64,000 nucleotides of DNA from Robiginitomaculum sp. Lineage in GTDB: Bacteria > Pseudomonadota > Alphaproteobacteria > Caulobacterales > Maricaulaceae. Below, piece after piece: positions 18,397 to 26,679 of the stretch. Each line of letters starts with the position of its first letter. Within the stretch, counting starts at the first letter, position 1. The notes beneath the pieces were generated by a model. It saw only the letters and a list, made by a program, of their open reading frames with translations, searched no databases and had not been told where the DNA came from. A program made the translations under genes and the position numbers. The stretch spans positions 1-64,000 of the forward strand of contig NVVV01000006.1 of assembly GCA_002733495.1 (NCBI GenBank), given 5' to 3'.

Positions 18397-18440
18397 ACTT
18401 TATAATGTAAAGTGATTTATGATGATTTATGATGATTTAT
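18397..18440 (-). promoter_or_regulatory. Promoter/operator region of the inserted module: palindrome plus three 10-bp repeats
   Basis: ACTTTA-TAATG-TAAAGT (18397-18413) is a perfect inverted repeat with a 5-base spacer. It runs into three 10-bp units of the type GATGATTTAT (18411-18440, the first varied at two bases). Ten-base spacing equals one DNA turn. On the minus strand a TTTACA -35-like box lies within the palindrome, upstream of the acyltransferase ATG at 18354, so a bound regulator would block transcription. The module's own winged-helix protein is the likely ligand (inference). Confidence 0.5.
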
Positions 18441-18538
18441 GTGTTTGTGGCTTGGATTTCGCAAAAATACGTCAGGAGTTCCGGGGGTTCGGCCTATGTT
18501 TTGTTTGGGTAAGGTAGGGCCAGCATAGGGTTGGGAAA

Positions 18539-18593
18539 TGCGGCGCGCTTAGCCCAGACGACGAAGAAGCGCCAATGAGTGCACAAGGCAGAT
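18539..18593. repeat. Right copy of the ~55-bp direct repeat bounding the insertion
   Basis: Copy of 16160-16214. It contains the stop and last codons of the methyltransferase gene at 18549. Two of its differences from the left copy change codons in the old toroid-protein frame but are silent in the methyltransferase frame, as expected if only the methyltransferase frame is still used here. Confidence 0.85.
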
Positions 18594-19208
18594 TTGTTCA
18601 AACAGCCCTGATTTTAACGCCATTTGGTAGACCTCAAAAGGCGGGCGGCCCCCATCATCAGGGTTGGGAAAAACATCATGAATGGCCAATATGCCGCCGG
18701 GCAAAATTTTGCTAGCCCAGCCGCGATAATCCCCCAGTGCCGCTTTCATCGTATGGCCACCATCAATAAAAACCATGCCCAAAGGGGTGGTCCAGTGCCG
18801 GGCGATCGTTGTTGAGGGACCGACAAGGGCGGTGACACAGTCTTCCAGACCCGCTTTATGAAGATTGCGCCGAAATGTGGGCAGAGTGTCCAGAGCGCCC
18901 GCCTCTTCATCCCAAAATTGCGGGTCGTGCCATTCCCACCCCGGTTGGTTTTCCTCTGAGCCGCGATGGTGGTCCAGCGCATAAAGGATGGTACCGTTCT
19001 GGCGGGCGGCGGGGCCAAGGTAAAGCGCTGAGCGCCCGCAATAACTGCCGATTTCAACAATAGGACCAAGTGTTCCGCAATCCTGGGCGGCTTTGGCCAG
19101 TGCCTCGCCCTCTTCGGGAAGCAGGAAGCCAGTTATGCTTTGCGGGGCGATGCCGTTCGTTTGGGCAAAGGTCTTAGCCAATGGGGCGGTCCTGCAGGCG
19201 CAAGGCAT
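18549..19208 (-). CDS. Class I SAM-dependent methyltransferase (CmcI/Methyltransf_24 type)
   Basis: A 219-residue protein at most. The SAM region PIVEIGSYCGRSALYLGPAA, then YALDHHRGSEENQPGWEWHD, GMVFIDGGHTMKAALGDY and LPGGILAIHDVFPNPDDGG match Methyltransf_24-type enzymes that act on lipids, glycans and antibiotics. It probably belonged with the GT4/methyltransferase/toroid genes before the 2.3-kb insertion. The start is uncertain: the ATG at 19208 overlaps the lipoprotein gene by 35 bases, and a TTG at 19181 with AGGA upstream is a good alternative. The last 12 residues lie in the right direct repeat. Confidence 0.85.
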   Translation of the reverse strand: MPCACRTAPLAKTFAQTNGIAPQSITGFLLPEEGEALAKAAQDCGTLGPIVEIGSYCGRSALYLGPAARQNGTILYALDHHRGSEENQPGWEWHDPQFWDEEAGALDTLPTFRRNLHKAGLEDCVTALVGPSTTIARHWTTPLGMVFIDGGHTMKAALGDYRGWASKILPGGILAIHDVFPNPDDGGRPPFEVYQMALKSGLFEQICLVHSLALLRRLG

Positions 19209-19845
19209 TCAGGTCATCGGCCAGCGTCTTCATGTGGGCAAGCTCGGCAGCATTGCGCGCTAACTGCCCGGATAAGTCGGCACGGGTAATCAGTTCGAGA
19301 GAGGGGGAGAGGCGCGCGCTTGTTCCTCCAAAGAGAGAATGGGCCTTGCGGGCTGATAACAAAACCCGTTCCAGCTTCATGACATTGGCACGCATAATCT
19401 CAGGCGTGCGAGCTTTGGGTGCGGTGAGCAAGGGCGCTGCCAGCGTATTGATGTTTTGCATGGCAAGATAGGCATCACCAATATCGCGTTGCAAGCGGGC
19501 AGACAGCAAGGATGGATCATCGCCGACATTGCCTTCAAGGCGGTTCAGATAGAGCGCAATGGCATCTTTGGGCTTGGTTTCATTGCTGTTTTTGTCTTTT
19601 ATCCCCGACCACCCCTTGCTGAGCAAAGAGAGAAAGGCGCGGGTGCGGCCCTGGCTTTCTTCGGTGCGTAGCCAGCCAGCCTTGCTAAACTGTTTCTGGA
19701 AACCTTCTGCAGTGCGCTGGAATGCGGCGCTGTCAGAGGCACCTTTTTGCTCAACTATGGTTTCGCCGCGTGACAATGAGAATGTTGTGCAGCCCATTAG
19801 AAAAACCGCAGTCATGAGCATCAGAATGGTCGTCTGTAAACGCAT
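19174..19845 (-). CDS. Predicted lipoprotein of unknown function
   Basis: A 223-residue secreted lipoprotein: the signal peptide MRLQTTILMLMTAVFLMGC ends in lipobox LMGC (Cys19). The rest is mostly helical, with SDSAAFQRTAEGFQKQFSKA and a C-terminal stretch AELAHMKTLADDLNALRLQD suggesting helical hairpins. I recognise no domain. The second of two close ATGs is chosen because GGAG is 7 bases from it but only 1 base from the first. It overlaps the methyltransferase gene downstream and is divergent from proline iminopeptidase. Confidence 0.8.
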   Translation of the reverse strand: MRLQTTILMLMTAVFLMGCTTFSLSRGETIVEQKGASDSAAFQRTAEGFQKQFSKAGWLRTEESQGRTRAFLSLLSKGWSGIKDKNSNETKPKDAIALYLNRLEGNVGDDPSLLSARLQRDIGDAYLAMQNINTLAAPLLTAPKARTPEIMRANVMKLERVLLSARKAHSLFGGTSARLSPSLELITRADLSGQLARNAAELAHMKTLADDLNALRLQDRPIG

Positions 19846-19920
19846 ATACATACTCCAACAGACCAGGGTCTGGACCTTGCTTCACATTCTCTTACAGTGA
19901 CCCTAACAGGAGTGCGGACA

Positions 19921-20892
19921 ATGAACAATCAAACACACCAACGCCGAGGTCTTTACCCGGATATAACACCATTTGATTGTGGCACAATTCCGGCAGGACG
20001 CATTCATCAACTGTATTATGAGCAATGCGGTCATAAAACCGCGCAGCCCATTGTGTTCTTGCATGGCGGGCCGGGGGGCGGGTGCTCGCCCGATATGCGG
20101 CGCTTTTTTGACCCGAAGCGCTGGCGCGCCGTTTTGTTTGATCAACGCGGGTGCGGGCGCTCTACGCCGTTCAGCGAATTGCGTGAAAACACGGTTGATC
20201 ATCTGGTCGAAGATATAGAACGCCTGCGTGAGCATTTAGGCATTGAACGCTGGGTGGTTTTTGGCGGCTCGTGGGGTTCTACATTGGCGCTGGCATACGC
20301 CGAGGCGTACCCGAAGCGGGTTAGCGGCTTGATCCTGCGGGGCATATTCCTGTGCCGAAAAAGCGATATTGACTGGCTTTATCAGGACGGGGCCAGCGCG
20401 CTTTTCCCCGATGCATGGGAGGGGTTTTTGGCCCCCATCCCCGTGGCCGAACGTGATGATATGGTGGCGGCCTATCACAAACGTCTGTTTGGCGATGATG
20501 AAAAGGCGCGCTTGATCGCGGCCCGAGCCTGGTCCCGCTGGGAAGGTGATACCGTCACCATTAAGGGGCCAGAGGGCCGCGCCGATGATTTTGAGGATGA
20601 TCGTTTTGTTGATGCCTTTGCCCGTATTGAAAACGCGTATTTTGCAAATGGCGGTTGTTTTAAAACGGATAATCAACTTTTGGACCATGCGCATATTATT
20701 GCCGATATTCCCTGCACCATTGTACAGGGCCGCTATGATGCGGTCTGTCCGCCGCGCGGGGCGTGGGCCTTGCACAAGGCATTGCCGCAATCAAAACTGG
20801 AAATTATTGGTGACGCTGGCCACTCTTCTATGGAGCCGGGCATTATCGACGCGCTGGTCAGGGCGACGGATGACTTTGCGGGCACCAAGTAA
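19921..20892 (+). CDS. pip: Proline iminopeptidase (alpha/beta hydrolase, S33)
   Basis: A 323-residue cytosolic aminopeptidase releasing N-terminal proline. Signatures: oxyanion loop FLHGGPGGGCSPDMRRFFDP, DQRGCGRSTP, nucleophile elbow VVFGGSWGSTLALAYA, LRGIFLCRKSDIDWLY, catalytic Asp in VQGRYDAVCPP and His in IGDAGHSSMEPG. Full length for the family. AGGAG eight bases upstream sets the ATG at 19921; an in-frame GTG at 19897 is less likely. Stands alone. Confidence 0.95.
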   Translation: MNNQTHQRRGLYPDITPFDCGTIPAGRIHQLYYEQCGHKTAQPIVFLHGGPGGGCSPDMRRFFDPKRWRAVLFDQRGCGRSTPFSELRENTVDHLVEDIERLREHLGIERWVVFGGSWGSTLALAYAEAYPKRVSGLILRGIFLCRKSDIDWLYQDGASALFPDAWEGFLAPIPVAERDDMVAAYHKRLFGDDEKARLIAARAWSRWEGDTVTIKGPEGRADDFEDDRFVDAFARIENAYFANGGCFKTDNQLLDHAHIIADIPCTIVQGRYDAVCPPRGAWALHKALPQSKLEIIGDAGHSSMEPGIIDALVRATDDFAGTK

Positions 20893-20903
20893 TGCAAAGC
20901 GTG

Positions 20904-20975
20904 TCATCCCGGTTTGTCAGGGTGATCCAGCATTGTAAAACGCGGCCTCATCCTGAGCTTGTCGAAGGGTGGGGT
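20904..20975. repeat. Degenerate intergenic palindromic repeats
   Basis: GTCATCCCGGTTTGTCAGG followed by GTGATCCAGC is a decayed half of the GTCATnCCGG...ATCCA element also seen at 23025-23103 and 57633-57874. It is followed by CTCATCCTGAGCTTGTCGAA, a second common proteobacterial intergenic repeat. The rest of the gap to 21082 shows no gene I can support. Confidence 0.5.
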
Positions 20976-21082
20976 ACCCCAATCCTCTTATTGTCACCCA
21001 AGACGTGATGAGCGGCCACGGTGTTGCGAAAACGCAATAGTCACGTGGCGCGAAATAAAATTGTGTGCACCAAATTCGCTTT

Positions 21083-21244
21083 TCAATACGCGCGAACAAG
21101 CGCCCGTCCAGCATCAAAGCCTTGAATGGCAATAAACCCAAGAAAGAAAACAATGCAGGATGCGATTATAACACTCCACACAAGCTGTGTTGGGTTGTTT
21201 TCGGATTCCACTCTAAGAAAGTGATATATTTTAAGCATGCGCAT
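21083..21244 (-). CDS. Small single-span membrane protein
   Basis: A 53-residue product, MRMLKIYHFLRVESENN followed by a membrane segment LVWSVIIASCIVFFLGFIAI and a short basic tail ending ALVRAY. AGGGG lies 4 bases before the ATG, which supports translation. The ORF could be extended upstream by 15 codons without a better start. No family is recognised. It lies between the lrp-type gene (same strand, 48 bases away) and repeats. Confidence 0.5.
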   Translation of the reverse strand: MRMLKIYHFLRVESENNPTQLVWSVIIASCIVFFLGFIAIQGFDAGRALVRAY

Positions 21245-21292
21245 ATTTCCCCTACGCTTGAAAATATACCCGTATTTCCAAAAATTCAAGAA

Positions 21293-21754
21293 TTAAACCG
21301 GCAAAGCCGTGCGCCTGAACACCCGGCGGATGGCAAAGTTGGACATCACACGAGTAACGCCGGGCAGGCGGGTCAGCACATTGTGGTGCACGTGTTCATA
21401 GTCTGCTGCATCGCGCACCAGTACGCGCAACAAATAGTCAGCCTCGCCTGTGGTCAGGTAGCATTCCATGATTTGCGGACAGGCGGCGACGGCCTCTTCA
21501 AAATGGTTGAGGTTTTCTGTGCGTTGATTGTTCAATGTGACCTGAACAAACACTGACGAGGTGCGGCCAAAGGAGGCCTCATCCAGTATAGCCACATAAT
21601 CGGCAATAATACCGGCGCCTTCCAGCGCCTTGACCCGGCGGTGACAGGCCGAAGGGCTAAGCCCAACATTGTCCGCCAGGTCAGCATTGCTGAGCCGCCC
21701 TGAGGCTTGCAATAAGGTCAGAATCTGCCGGTCAATCGCGTCCAGTTTTATCAT
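21293..21754 (-). CDS. Lrp/AsnC family transcriptional regulator
   Basis: A 153-residue feast/famine regulator. The N-terminal helix-turn-helix reads LDAIDRQILTLLQASGRLSN, then ADLADNVGLSPSACHRRVKA; the C-terminal RAM/AsnC domain includes CYLTTGEADYLLRVLVRDAA. The ATG at 21754 starts the canonical fold; the frame is open 27 codons further into AT-rich promoter DNA. It is divergent from alanine dehydrogenase at 21903, the classic arrangement for an alanine- or Lrp-type activator of ald. Confidence 0.93.
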   Translation of the reverse strand: MIKLDAIDRQILTLLQASGRLSNADLADNVGLSPSACHRRVKALEGAGIIADYVAILDEASFGRTSSVFVQVTLNNQRTENLNHFEEAVAACPQIMECYLTTGEADYLLRVLVRDAADYEHVHHNVLTRLPGVTRVMSNFAIRRVFRRTALPV

Positions 21755-21829
21755 GGCGGTTTCTTTCAAGAAAGAATAAAAAATTAGAATAGTCTTCAGG
21801 ATAATTGATAAATTACGCTGATAAGGCAA

Positions 21830-21842
21830 GGACATTTTGTCC
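21830..21842. promoter_or_regulatory. Candidate operator between lrp-type gene and ald
   Basis: GGACA-TTT-TGTCC is a perfect 5-bp inverted repeat with a 3-base spacer in the 148-bp divergent promoter region, 60 bp upstream of the ald ATG. Lrp-family proteins bind short dyads in AT-rich DNA, so this is a reasonable site for the adjacent regulator. Inferred only. Confidence 0.35.
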
Positions 21843-21902
21843 GTAGCGCGCTATTTTTGCGTTCCAAAATTATCAAAACATCTATAAATAAGGGTGCAAA
21901 TC

Positions 21903-23015
21903 ATGCGCATAGGCATTCCCAAAGAGATCAAAGTTCATGAATACCGGATCAGCCTGACCCCGGATGCGGCGGCTGAGCTTGTCCATGATGGCCATGACGT
22001 CATGGTGCAAAGCAAAGGCGGCGAGGGCGTTGGCTTTTCGGATGCCGATTATCAGGCTGCGGGCTGTTCCATTGGTGCCGATGCGGACGAGGTTTTTGCC
22101 TTTGGTGAGATGATCGTCAAGGTCAAGGAGCCACAGCCGGTTGAATATGCGCGCCTGCGCGAAGATCAAACCCTTTTCACCTATCTGCACCTTGCCGCCG
22201 ACAAGACGCAAGCCGAAGGTCTGATGAAATCGGGCGCGCTGTGCATCGCCTATGAAACCATTGTCGGGCCAAATGGCGGTCTGCCGCTCTTGCAGCCAAT
22301 GAGTGAAGTTGCCGGGCGTATGTCGGTGCATGTGGGCGCGCATTGTCTTGAGCGCTCCGAGGGCGGGCGCGGCATATTGCTGGGCGGTGTGCCAGGGGTG
22401 GCCCCGGCCAAAGTGGTCATTTTGGGCGGCGGTGTTTCAGGCACCAATGCGGCGCAAATGGCCATGGGCCTGCGCGCCGATGTTTCCATTTTTGATATTT
22501 CCGATACGCGCCTTAACGAGCTGGACGCGCTTTATGGTGGCCGGATCAAAACCATTTATTCCACCAAACAGGCCGTCGCCAAAGCCTGTGTCGAGGCCGA
22601 TCTGGTTATTGGTGCGGTTCTGGTGCCGGGCGCTGCGGCCCCCAAGCTGGTAAGCCGGGAAATGGTCAAAACCATGAAGCCGGGCGCGGTGCTGGTCGAT
22701 ATTGCCATTGACCAAGGCGGGTGTTTTGAAACCTCGCACGCCACCACCCACCAGGACCCGACCTTCATGGTGGATGGTGTGGTGCATTATTGCGTGGCCA
22801 ATATGCCGGGCGCGGTGGCCCGCACCTCGACTTTTGCGCTGGTCAAATCCACTTTGCCCTATATGAAACGTCTGGCAAACATGGGCGTGCGCGAGGCGTT
22901 AAACGCCGATGCCGGTTTTGCGCTGGGGCTGAATGTCGCCGGTGGCAATATCACCCACGAGGCCGTGGCCCGCGATCTGGACTTGCCTTTTGTACCGGCT
23001 GACTGGCTGGGCTAG
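21903..23015 (+). CDS. ald: Alanine dehydrogenase
   Basis: A 370-residue NAD-dependent enzyme converting L-alanine to pyruvate and ammonia. It starts MRIGIPKEIKVHEYRISLTP and carries DQTLFTYLHLAADK (catalytic His region), VHVGAHCLERSEGGRG, and the Rossmann loop VVILGGGVSGTNAAQMAMG; MPGAVARTSTFAL is near the C-terminus. AAGGGTG lies 8 bases before the ATG at 21903 (the frame opens with a GTG nine bases earlier). Probably controlled by the divergent Lrp-type regulator. A permease gene lies convergent downstream. Confidence 0.96.
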   Translation: MRIGIPKEIKVHEYRISLTPDAAAELVHDGHDVMVQSKGGEGVGFSDADYQAAGCSIGADADEVFAFGEMIVKVKEPQPVEYARLREDQTLFTYLHLAADKTQAEGLMKSGALCIAYETIVGPNGGLPLLQPMSEVAGRMSVHVGAHCLERSEGGRGILLGGVPGVAPAKVVILGGGVSGTNAAQMAMGLRADVSIFDISDTRLNELDALYGGRIKTIYSTKQAVAKACVEADLVIGAVLVPGAAAPKLVSREMVKTMKPGAVLVDIAIDQGGCFETSHATTHQDPTFMVDGVVHYCVANMPGAVARTSTFALVKSTLPYMKRLANMGVREALNADAGFALGLNVAGGNITHEAVARDLDLPFVPADWLG

Positions 23016-23024
23016 GGTCCAAAT

Positions 23025-23103
23025 GTCATTACCCGATTAATTCGGGTAATCCAGAGCGTCATTACAGGCAAAACTGGATTACCGGGACAAGCCCGGCAAT
23101 GAC
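23025..23103. repeat. Paired palindromic intergenic element (REP/BIME-like)
   Basis: Two inverted modules: GTCATTACCCGATTAATTCG ending GGTAATCCA on the left, and TGGATTACCGGGACAAGCCC ending GGCAATGAC on the right. Each is itself palindromic, and the two are inverted to each other around a 20-base centre. It fills the gap between the convergent ald and permease genes, where it could act as a bidirectional terminator. The same architecture recurs at 57633 and 57778. Confidence 0.8.
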
Positions 23104-23106
23104 AGG

Positions 23107-24462
23107 CTATTGGTGTGGTGTTTTGTTTCGGCCAATCCAGACAAACACCACGCCAACCACGCCCCAGACCAGCAACATGCCCCATTCCTGCGGCCATTTC
23201 AGTGCCGCAGGGGAGCCGGGCAGATAAAGCACAAAGATGGCCAGTCCCAATATAAAGGCGGCAATGCCGGTCACCATGCCGCCGGGGGCGCGATAGGGGC
23301 GCTCCATATCTGGCTCTACGCGGCGCAGGCGAATGAATGACGCCGCCACATAAAGATAGGCAATGACAATGCCAAAGCCGCCGGCATTGACAATCCATGT
23401 CAGGGCATTACGCCCCAGCATGGGCGCCAGAATAGAAAAGATGCCGATCAGGATAATGGCTGGCCAGGGCGTGCCATAACGCGGATGCACTTTGCCCAAA
23501 AGGCCGGGCAATTGTTTGGAGCGGGCCAGTGCGAAGACGGCGCGGCTGCCACCGATCAGAAATGCATTCCAACTGGTGACAATGCCGCCAATGCCGGCAA
23601 AGACCAAAAACGCAGCGGCGGATTTTGAGTGCCAATAGGCCCCGGCGGCGTCGGCGGCAAACAGCGTCGCCTTGCTTTTGTCAAAGGGCGCATAGCCCAC
23701 GGTCAGCACGATCAGCAGATAGAACACCACGGCCAGCAGGATCGAACCCACCAGTGCCTTGCCAATGGCGCGCGGCGGCATGTTTATTTCCTCGGCTGAT
23801 TGCGGGATGACATCAAAGCCGACAAACATAAAGGGCACCATGATGATGACGGCAAAGACGCCGGAAAAGCCGGTCCACATGGGGGCGGAGGTATCCAGAT
23901 GCGATAGGTTGATGGCCCCACCCGCAACCAGCAGGCCCCCGGCAATCAGGATCAGAAAAACAATGCCCACCTGAATACGCGCCGCCAGACGGACGCCCAG
24001 AATGTTCAGCCCGGTGATGAAAACGCCAGTCAGTGCCCCCAGCGCCACTTCGCTGCCATAGACCTGCGATCCGGCGACGCTCCACAAGGGATAAATCTTA
24101 AAAGCTGGAAAAATATAAGTCACGGCCACGGGCAAGGCGATGGCCTCGAATGCCACCACGGAAATATAACCAAAAATCAGCGCCCACGTGCAGATAAAAG
24201 AGTGCAGGGGACCAAAGGCGCGTTCGGTATATTTATGCTCGCCGCCGGCCACCGGCATGGCCGAGGCCAGTTCGGCATAGGTCAGGCCAATGACGGTGAT
24301 GGCGATGCTGCCCACCAAAAAGGCGAGACCCGCGCCCAAAACCCCGGCCTTGGCAATCCACACCCCGGCCAGAATCACCCAGGACCAGCCGATCATCGCG
24401 CCAAAGCCCAAAAAGAAGGTGTCGGCGCTGCTCAGCACCTTTTTTAAATGCCCGTTTTTCAT
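23107..24462 (-). CDS. APC-superfamily amino acid permease
   Basis: A 451-residue inner-membrane transporter with twelve hydrophobic segments. The family start motif FFLGFGAMIGWSWVILAGVW, then YAELASAMPVAGGEHKYTER and GFDVIPQSAEEINMPPRAIG, are typical of APC permeases. It ends in a short basic tail. It lies convergent to alanine dehydrogenase, so an amino acid such as alanine is a possible but unproven substrate. Confidence 0.9.
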   Translation of the reverse strand: MKNGHLKKVLSSADTFFLGFGAMIGWSWVILAGVWIAKAGVLGAGLAFLVGSIAITVIGLTYAELASAMPVAGGEHKYTERAFGPLHSFICTWALIFGYISVVAFEAIALPVAVTYIFPAFKIYPLWSVAGSQVYGSEVALGALTGVFITGLNILGVRLAARIQVGIVFLILIAGGLLVAGGAINLSHLDTSAPMWTGFSGVFAVIIMVPFMFVGFDVIPQSAEEINMPPRAIGKALVGSILLAVVFYLLIVLTVGYAPFDKSKATLFAADAAGAYWHSKSAAAFLVFAGIGGIVTSWNAFLIGGSRAVFALARSKQLPGLLGKVHPRYGTPWPAIILIGIFSILAPMLGRNALTWIVNAGGFGIVIAYLYVAASFIRLRRVEPDMERPYRAPGGMVTGIAAFILGLAIFVLYLPGSPAALKWPQEWGMLLVWGVVGVVFVWIGRNKTPHQ

Positions 24463-24542
24463 CCTTCGCCCCTTATATGTTTTGGGGCAGTGTCACGGGT
24501 GGATTTGGGCTTGTAAAGGTAAGTTAAGGGATCGGGACATTT

Positions 24543-24643
24543 ATTACCCCTCACCTCATTCCTCTCCCTTTAGGAGAGGACGTCATAGGCAAGCGTGGCG
24601 GCATTCCCTCTCCTTGGGGAGAGGGTTAGGGTGAGGGGTTAAT
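24543..24643. repeat. ~100-bp inverted-repeat element (MITE-like) abutting sppA
   Basis: ATTACCCCTCACC at the left end is mirrored by GGTGAGGGGTTAAT at the right. Inside each arm is a nested hairpin (CCTCTCCCTTTAGGAGAGG and CCCTCTCCTTGGGGAGAGGG). The CCCTCACCC/CTCTCCCC pattern is a common proteobacterial intergenic element. Its right end supplies the TAA stop codon of sppA, so the insertion may have trimmed or redefined the sppA C-terminus. Confidence 0.7.
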
Positions 24644-26429
24644 GTGCAAACACGGGGACTTCGGCCTTCAGGCTGACTGGCTTTTCCTGCATTTTGCTGG
24701 AAGTTTTCATCAGCGCCTTCATCTGCGGTGTTTCCATCAGCGCATTGATGCGCGCCATGGCTTGGGCCGTTTCAGTAGAAATGCCAAAATAACGCTTAAG
24801 CTGTTGCACAGGCGATATCGGTGTGGGGAAGCGCCGTATCTTCACTTTTGCATCGTCAGCAATCTCTGCCAGCTCGCGGGCCTTTTTAATGGCATCACGC
24901 AGGCCACCCAACTCGTCCACAAGGCCATTTTTCTTGGCCTGTTCGCCAGTCCAGATCCGGCCTTTGGCCAGTTCCAGCACGGTTTCCAGCGGCATTTTTC
25001 GCCCCTGTGCCACGATAGAGGTAAAGTCCTCATAGGTTTGGGCCATGGCGTTGCGAAACGCCTTGCGCTGGGTTGGGGTAAAGCTTTGCACGCTGGAAAA
25101 AGCCAGCGTGTATTCGCCGCCAACCGCCACAGGTTCCACATTATAACCAACCAGATCAAAGGTATCGTCCAGCACGATCTTGCCGCCCAACACCCCGATC
25201 GAGCCGGTCAGGGTTGTCGGCTGGGCAAAGATATAATCGGCCCCGGCGGCATAGTAATATCCGCCAGAGGCGGCCAGTTGGCCCATGCTGACGACCACAA
25301 TTTTTCCGGCCTTTTTGGCGCGCTCCACCGCATACCATATCTGGTCTGAGGCAATGGCCGAACCACCGGGCGAATCAATGCGTAGCACGATGGCTTTGAC
25401 GTTTTTGGCATTGGCCGCCTGCATAATGGTTCTGGCCATGGTGTCCGAGGCAATGGAGACGGAATTGCTGAACGGATTGTTGTCGCTTTCGCCCATGACA
25501 ATTTCGCCTTGCCCTTCAATCAGGGCAATGATGGGGCCTTTGCCGGCTAGCGTTTTCAGCTTGGCCTTTTGCTGGGCGTAGTCAGTAATACTGACAATAG
25601 CGCCGTTCTCGGCCTTTTCCATAGCGGCTTCTCGGGCTTCAATCACCTGCCCCAGATGATCGACCAGGCCATTCTTGACGGCCTCTTCGGCACTATAGGG
25701 GCCATTTTCAATCAGCGTCCGTAAGTCTGCGTCCTTTATGCCGCGATCTTCGCTGATCGCGCCAAGGGCTGAGTCATAGATTGAGCCAAGATAAGACATG
25801 ACGCTTTGCCGGTGCGCCGGGGTGAAGGTTTTTTTGGTGTAGGCATTGGCGGCGCTTTTAAACTCGTAAAACTGTTCAAACTCGGGCTTGGCCTTGAATT
25901 TTTCCATCACCCCGCCAAAAAATTCAACTTGACTGCCAATGCCCGTGGCCGAGAAGTTAGCGGACTTTTGCAGCCAGATTTCATCGGCGGCACTGACGGA
26001 GAGGTATGAGGTTACGGATGTGCCCTCAAATCCCTGTGCGTGGGCAATGACAAAACGCCCGGTGTCGCGAAAGCTTTTCAAGGCATCGCGTAATTCTTCA
26101 GCCTGAGCCGGGGGCATGCCAAAAGAATTGGCGCGGATGAACAGTCCTTTGACCCGTTTGTCCTTCTCTGCTCGTTGCAGGGTTTCCACCAAACCAACCA
26201 AAGAAGGTCGTGCCCCGCCCAAAATACTGTTTCGTGACTGGTCCAGCATGGGAACACGCAAATCAACACGCAAGACGATGTGACCGGCCTTGCTTTTGGC
26301 AGCTGTCGTGACCGCCTTTTGCGACCCTGTGGCAAAAAGACCAACGGCCACCAGCAACATGATGGGGATCATTAGCATGAGGAAAAAAGCGGCAAATACG
26401 CCCGCCATGGTCAGGAAAAACTGTTTCAT
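24639..26429 (-). CDS. sppA: Signal peptide peptidase SppA, 67-kDa type
   Basis: A 596-residue inner-membrane serine protease with a Ser/Lys dyad that degrades cleaved signal peptides. An N-terminal membrane anchor (MKQFFLTMAGVFAAFFLMLM) precedes two tandem SppA domains. Lys191 in EFYEFKSAANAY and Ser388 in MGQLAASGGYYYA align with the E. coli catalytic Lys209 and Ser409. Also LRIDSPGGSAIASDQIW and PTTLTGSIGVLGGK. Its stop codon lies in the end of an inverted-repeat element. The 250 bp upstream to the tRNA hold only an AT-rich promoter-like stretch; I see no gene there. Confidence 0.95.
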   Translation of the reverse strand: MKQFFLTMAGVFAAFFLMLMIPIMLLVAVGLFATGSQKAVTTAAKSKAGHIVLRVDLRVPMLDQSRNSILGGARPSLVGLVETLQRAEKDKRVKGLFIRANSFGMPPAQAEELRDALKSFRDTGRFVIAHAQGFEGTSVTSYLSVSAADEIWLQKSANFSATGIGSQVEFFGGVMEKFKAKPEFEQFYEFKSAANAYTKKTFTPAHRQSVMSYLGSIYDSALGAISEDRGIKDADLRTLIENGPYSAEEAVKNGLVDHLGQVIEAREAAMEKAENGAIVSITDYAQQKAKLKTLAGKGPIIALIEGQGEIVMGESDNNPFSNSVSIASDTMARTIMQAANAKNVKAIVLRIDSPGGSAIASDQIWYAVERAKKAGKIVVVSMGQLAASGGYYYAAGADYIFAQPTTLTGSIGVLGGKIVLDDTFDLVGYNVEPVAVGGEYTLAFSSVQSFTPTQRKAFRNAMAQTYEDFTSIVAQGRKMPLETVLELAKGRIWTGEQAKKNGLVDELGGLRDAIKKARELAEIADDAKVKIRRFPTPISPVQQLKRYFGISTETAQAMARINALMETPQMKALMKTSSKMQEKPVSLKAEVPVFAH

Positions 26430-26679
26430 CGTGGCCTCATAGACAAATCTGTGATGTCCCTCACGGGATACTTCTGCTGTAAATATAACTAAACTTTATC
26501 GAAAAACAATAAAGAATGTGGGAAAATTGCTGCAGTGGTTAACGTTGGCGGCCCCTCTGGGCATAATTAGGGGCTGTATGGTCTTGAAATACAGGCATGA
26601 CAGAGGACCGATCACATATTGGTGAGGAGCGGCACGGCCTGAACTGACAAGATCGTCTGAACCGGCTGGGGCGGGAAAA

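Noticed and set aside
18411-18440. CRISPR-like array
   Set aside because: The 10-bp units are contiguous with no spacers and there are no cas genes; better explained as an operator array.
16214-18538. Insertion sequence or integron cassette carrying the three-gene module
   Set aside because: No transposase, integrase, terminal inverted repeats or attC-like structure is present; only the ~55-bp direct repeats mark its ends.
20236-20790. 184-residue minus-strand ORF inside proline iminopeptidase
   Set aside because: Antisense shadow of a well-conserved enzyme.
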